From JBEKLJ01 sp050010255 (GTDB taxonomy: Bacteria > Acidobacteriota > Terriglobia > Bryobacterales > Bryobacteraceae), in the NCBI GenBank assembly GCA_050010255.1, contig JBEKLJ010000147.1, positions 1 through 8,878 on the forward strand: DNA of 8,878 nucleotides, given 5' to 3'. This document shows positions 6,713-8,878 of the stretch, piece after piece. A program made the position numbers and the translations under genes. Within the stretch, counting starts at the first letter, position 1. Each line of letters starts with the position of its first letter. The notes below the pieces were generated by a model, which saw only the letters and a list, made by a program, of their open reading frames with translations, searched no databases and was not told where the DNA came from.

Positions 6713-8443
6713 TCAGGCTCTGTCCAGCCGGCCCAGCTCCTCCGTGAGGCGGACAGCTTCCTCGATCCTGCCGTCCCGCTCGGCCTGCTTGATGCGCGCC
6801 TTCAGCTCGGCCAGGCGCGCGGCGCGCGCATCGTCCTCGAGCTTCCGCAGGCAGGCTTCGGCTTCCTCAAGCGTCGATTGCTCCCCCTCTGCCTTATCGG
6901 CAAATGCGATCGCCGATAGCAGCTCCTGGTCCGCCTCTTCGAGTCTGGCCTCGAGGTCGGCGAAGCGAAAGGGTGAGCCGCTCTCATCGAGCGAGAACAG
7001 CGCCTGGAAGATGCGGCGCGTGGAGAACTGCTCCACCTGTGCGCTGCGGCGCAGCCGCGGCAACACCCGCTCGCGCACTTCCCGGTTGTCGAGCACGGCG
7101 TTCAGCAGTATCCGCTCCAGCGGCTTCACCGTTTCGGCCGCCTGCGGCAGCTTCCTCTCACGGCGCTCGGTGGCGGCCTTGCGGAACTCATCCAGCACCA
7201 GGCCGGCCTCAACGCCCAGGTAGCCGGCGACGTCGTTGGCCACGGTGGCGCGCTCGAGCTTGTCGGTGATCCGGTGAATGGCGGGCAGGAGGAACTTCAG
7301 CGCGGCGATGCGACCCTCGGAGGTCCGGGTATCGTACTTCGCGCGCCCGTGGTCCGCCAGCCAGTAGAAGTATCCCGGCGCCTTATCGAGGCACTGGCGG
7401 TAGCTATCCGCGCCCTTGCTCTTGACGTACTCGTCCGGGTCCAGGCCGCCCTCCAGCTCGAGCACCCTCACGCTCAGGCCTTCTTCGAGCAGCATCTGGA
7501 TGGAACGCTCGGCGGCGCTGACGCCGGCGGCGTCCGGGTCGAAGTTCACCACGACGCGCTCGGCGTGCCGCTTGAGCGCCCGCACCTGCTGGGCGACGAG
7601 CGCGGTGCCGCAGCTCGCCACCACCTCGCGCACGCCGGCCGACCATACGCCGATCACGTCCATGTAGCCCTCGACCAGCACTACGCGCCCGGCGCTCCGC
7701 ACGGCCTGCCTGGCGCGGTGCAGGTTATAGAGCACGTTGCCCTTGTGATAAATCGGCGTCTCGGAGGAGTTCAGGTACTTCGGCTCCTCGCCCGCGGCCA
7801 GCGCCCGGCCGCCGAAGGCGATCACCTTGCCCGACTCGTTGTGGATGGGAAACATCAGGCGGCCGCGGAAACGGTCGAAAAAGCCGCCGCTCTCGCGCTT
7901 GAGGACCAGCCCCGACTGCTCCATCTGCTCCGGGGTGAACCCTTCGCGCTCGAACGCGCGCACCAGCGCCTGGCCGGAGCGCTCCGCCAGCCCCAGGCCG
8001 AATTCGTCCTGCTGCGCCGGAGTGACGCCGCGCTTGGCCAGGTAGGCGCGCGCCTCCGCTCCCGCCTGGCCGGCCAGCGCCGCGCGGTAGATCTGCTCGG
8101 CGATCTCGTGCATGCGGTAGATGGCGCCGCGCAGCTTGGTTTCCGGGTCGGAGTACTCGGCCCGCTTGGGCATGGGGATGCCGTGCCGCTCGGCCAGCAG
8201 CTTCAGCGCTTCGTAGAACGTCAGCGCCTCGATCTCCATGACGAACTTGATGACGTCGCCGCTGGCGCCGCAGCCGAAGCACTTGTAGAACTGGTGCAGG
8301 GTGTGTACGCCGAAGGAGGGGGTCTTCTCGGTGTGGAACGGGCACAGGCCCACGTGGCGTGTGCCGGCCTTACGCAGGCGCACGTACTGGCCCACCACCT
8401 CCACGATATCGACCGAGGATTTCAGTTGCTCGACGAACTCCAT
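6713..8443 (-). CDS. dnaG: DNA primase DnaG
   Basis: A 576-residue bacterial primase, which makes the RNA primers for the leading- and lagging-strand polymerase at the fork. The N-terminal CHC2 zinc ribbon has Cys34, His37, Cys55 and Cys58 (LCPFH and KCFGC). The RNA polymerase core carries RFRGRLMFPI (191-200) and AFGGRAL (209-215). The TOPRIM fold follows, with catalytic Glu258 in LVEGYMD and the metal-binding Asp302/Asp304 in NFDPDAAG, then GLDPDEYV (333-340). The last 140 or so residues are a helical, charged, less conserved domain where the helicase DnaB normally binds. All catalytic residues are present and length is close to the family norm. GAGAGGG precedes the ATG as a plausible ribosome-binding site. 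It is the first gene of the dnaG-rpoD pair; rpsU, often upstream in proteobacterial operons, is not seen. Confidence 0.97.
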   Translation of the reverse strand: MEFVEQLKSSVDIVEVVGQYVRLRKAGTRHVGLCPFHTEKTPSFGVHTLHQFYKCFGCGASGDVIKFVMEIEALTFYEALKLLAERHGIPMPKRAEYSDPETKLRGAIYRMHEIAEQIYRAALAGQAGAEARAYLAKRGVTPAQQDEFGLGLAERSGQALVRAFEREGFTPEQMEQSGLVLKRESGGFFDRFRGRLMFPIHNESGKVIAFGGRALAAGEEPKYLNSSETPIYHKGNVLYNLHRARQAVRSAGRVVLVEGYMDVIGVWSAGVREVVASCGTALVAQQVRALKRHAERVVVNFDPDAAGVSAAERSIQMLLEEGLSVRVLELEGGLDPDEYVKSKGADSYRQCLDKAPGYFYWLADHGRAKYDTRTSEGRIAALKFLLPAIHRITDKLERATVANDVAGYLGVEAGLVLDEFRKAATERRERKLPQAAETVKPLERILLNAVLDNREVRERVLPRLRRSAQVEQFSTRRIFQALFSLDESGSPFRFADLEARLEEADQELLSAIAFADKAEGEQSTLEEAEACLRKLEDDARAARLAELKARIKQAERDGRIEEAVRLTEELGRLDRA

Positions 8444-8477
8444 CCGCGCCCTCTCGCCCGCAAGCGGAACGCCTTAC

Positions 8478-8483
8478 ATCGTA
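8478..8483 (-). promoter_or_regulatory. Candidate -10 box TACGAT for dnaG-rpoD
   Basis: TACGAT on the - strand, one base different from the TACAAT boxes elsewhere in the window, would start transcription near 8471 and leave a leader of about 28 nt that includes GAGAGGG before the ATG. No -35 element is evident. Confidence 0.35.
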
Positions 8484-8658
8484 CCGCGCGCCACCCCGGA
8501 CCGCTTCGCGCCCCGGGCTTTCAGAATGGAAACGCCGGATCCCGTTTAGACCTGCGTTGCGCGACCGGCGCGTCGTGGCAAGCCGCCGGCGAGAAGTCCC
8601 GGCCGCGGCTGTGACAACCGGGGCGGGCTGGGACCTGCAGTGCTCCCGCGCCCTGGAA

Positions 8659-8667
8659 TGATACAAT
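8659..8667 (+). promoter_or_regulatory. Extended -10 promoter TGATACAAT for the last gene
   Basis: TG, one base and TACAAT make a textbook extended -10 element. The start site would lie near 8674, leaving a leader of about 80 nt that contains a small hairpin (8678-8689) and the AGGAGG site. No -35 box is seen at the usual distance, which extended -10 promoters can do without. Confidence 0.45.
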
Positions 8668-8740
8668 TCTGAGTGTTGCGCCTGGGCGCGCTCCAGGTTA
8701 CGGACAAGCACGGACCGAAAACGATCCGCGCGCCGGCGCA

Positions 8741-8746
8741 AGGAGG
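8741..8746 (+). promoter_or_regulatory. Strong ribosome-binding site AGGAGG
   Basis: A perfect AGGAGG lies 9 nt before the GTG at 8756 and decides that start. It is the best Shine-Dalgarno in the window, in contrast with several genes here that have none. Confidence 0.75.
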
Positions 8747-8755
8747 ACAGCGACG

Positions 8756-8878
8756 GTGAGTATCCCATCTTATGCGACAGGCCCAGTGACCCCGCTTCCA
8801 TCCGATTCGGGTTGGAATCTGAAGGTCGCGGTGCTATTTGGTGCAGTGATTGCCCTGCTGGCCGCGAACATCTACCTG
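8756..8878 (+). CDS. Membrane-anchored protein of unknown function, N-terminal part
   Basis: Only the first 41 residues are in the window, so the family cannot be named. From the GTG the protein starts MSIPSYATGPVTPLPSDSGW, a polar, Pro/Ser-rich stretch without a basic cluster. A hydrophobic segment begins at about residue 23 (LKVAVLFGAVIALLAANIYL) and runs to the window end. This looks like a membrane helix with a short cytoplasmic tail; the distance of the helix from the N-terminus and the lack of an AxA cleavage site argue against a classical secreted protein. The start is well supported by AGGAGG at 9 nt and an extended -10 promoter. It is divergent from dnaG, so position gives no clue to function. 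Confidence 0.7.
   Translation, partial: MSIPSYATGPVTPLPSDSGWNLKVAVLFGAVIALLAANIYL

Larger units (their letters stand above)
8444..8755. other. Divergent intergenic region upstream of dnaG
   Basis: A stretch of 312 nt without a convincing gene separates dnaG (-) from a membrane-protein gene (+). The dnaG side carries a TACGAT box near 8480. The other side carries an extended -10 (8659-8667), then a leader with a small GCGC, CTGG, GCGC hairpin (8678-8689) and a strong ribosome-binding site. The middle (about 8490-8650) holds nothing I recognise; open frames there are extensions of antisense frames without family features. No rpsU, tRNA or known leader RNA is visible. Confidence 0.6.

Noticed and set aside
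7274..8614. Long + strand open frame (446 codons) antisense to dnaG
   Set aside because: It is the complement-strand shadow of a GC-rich coding sequence. It has no recognisable domain, is rich in His/Ala/Leu/Gly typical of antisense frames, and dnaG is complete with all catalytic residues.
8444..8755. Possible rpsU, tRNA or leader RNA upstream of dnaG
   Set aside because: No S21-like reading frame, no tRNA cloverleaf or T-loop sequence, and no recognisable riboswitch core was found by reading both strands.

Overview
The window is about two-thirds G+C by eye and carries tightly packed, mostly single-copy housekeeping genes. The proteins look acidobacterial, of the Bryobacterales/Candidatus Solibacter type. 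That placement rests on remembered family resemblance (the RpoD N-terminus, the DinB-like C-terminus, a BshB1 deacetylase next to a rhomboid protease) and was not tested by a search.

Layout, left to right. The + strand opens with the 3' end of clpP (1-266), followed by a small DinB-like protein (406-891). Converging on it is an FtsB/DivIC-type septum protein (986-1279, -), which is divergent from cutA (1407-1742, +). cutA abuts, with no spacer, an aldo/keto-reductase-like gene on the other strand (1743-2687, -) that has lost most of its catalytic tetrad. Upstream of it on the - strand lie bshB1 (2755-3459) and a rhomboid protease (3463-4131), 3 nt apart and surely co-transcribed. A nadD-type adenylyltransferase (4343-4957, +) diverges from the rhomboid gene and converges on rpoD (4976-6652, -). 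rpoD follows dnaG (6713-8443, -), giving a dnaG-rpoD macromolecular-synthesis pair without rpsU in the visible upstream region. After a 312-nt divergent intergenic region, a membrane-anchored protein starts at 8756 (+) and runs off the window.

The genes serve general cell functions: protein turnover (ClpP, rhomboid), division (FtsB/DivIC), thiol and NAD cofactors (BshB1, NadD), metal tolerance or signalling (CutA), replication priming (DnaG) and global transcription (RpoD). I see no tRNA, rRNA, CRISPR array, insertion sequence or phage gene, and no evidence of an undescribed multigene system.

The observations most worth checking are: (i) a recurring TACAATGGC box in sense orientation just upstream of three start codons, which suggests -10 elements with very short or absent leaders; (ii) the degenerate aldo/keto reductase; (iii) a perfect 24-nt palindrome covering the last codons of rpoD; and (iv) a structured leader in front of cutA.
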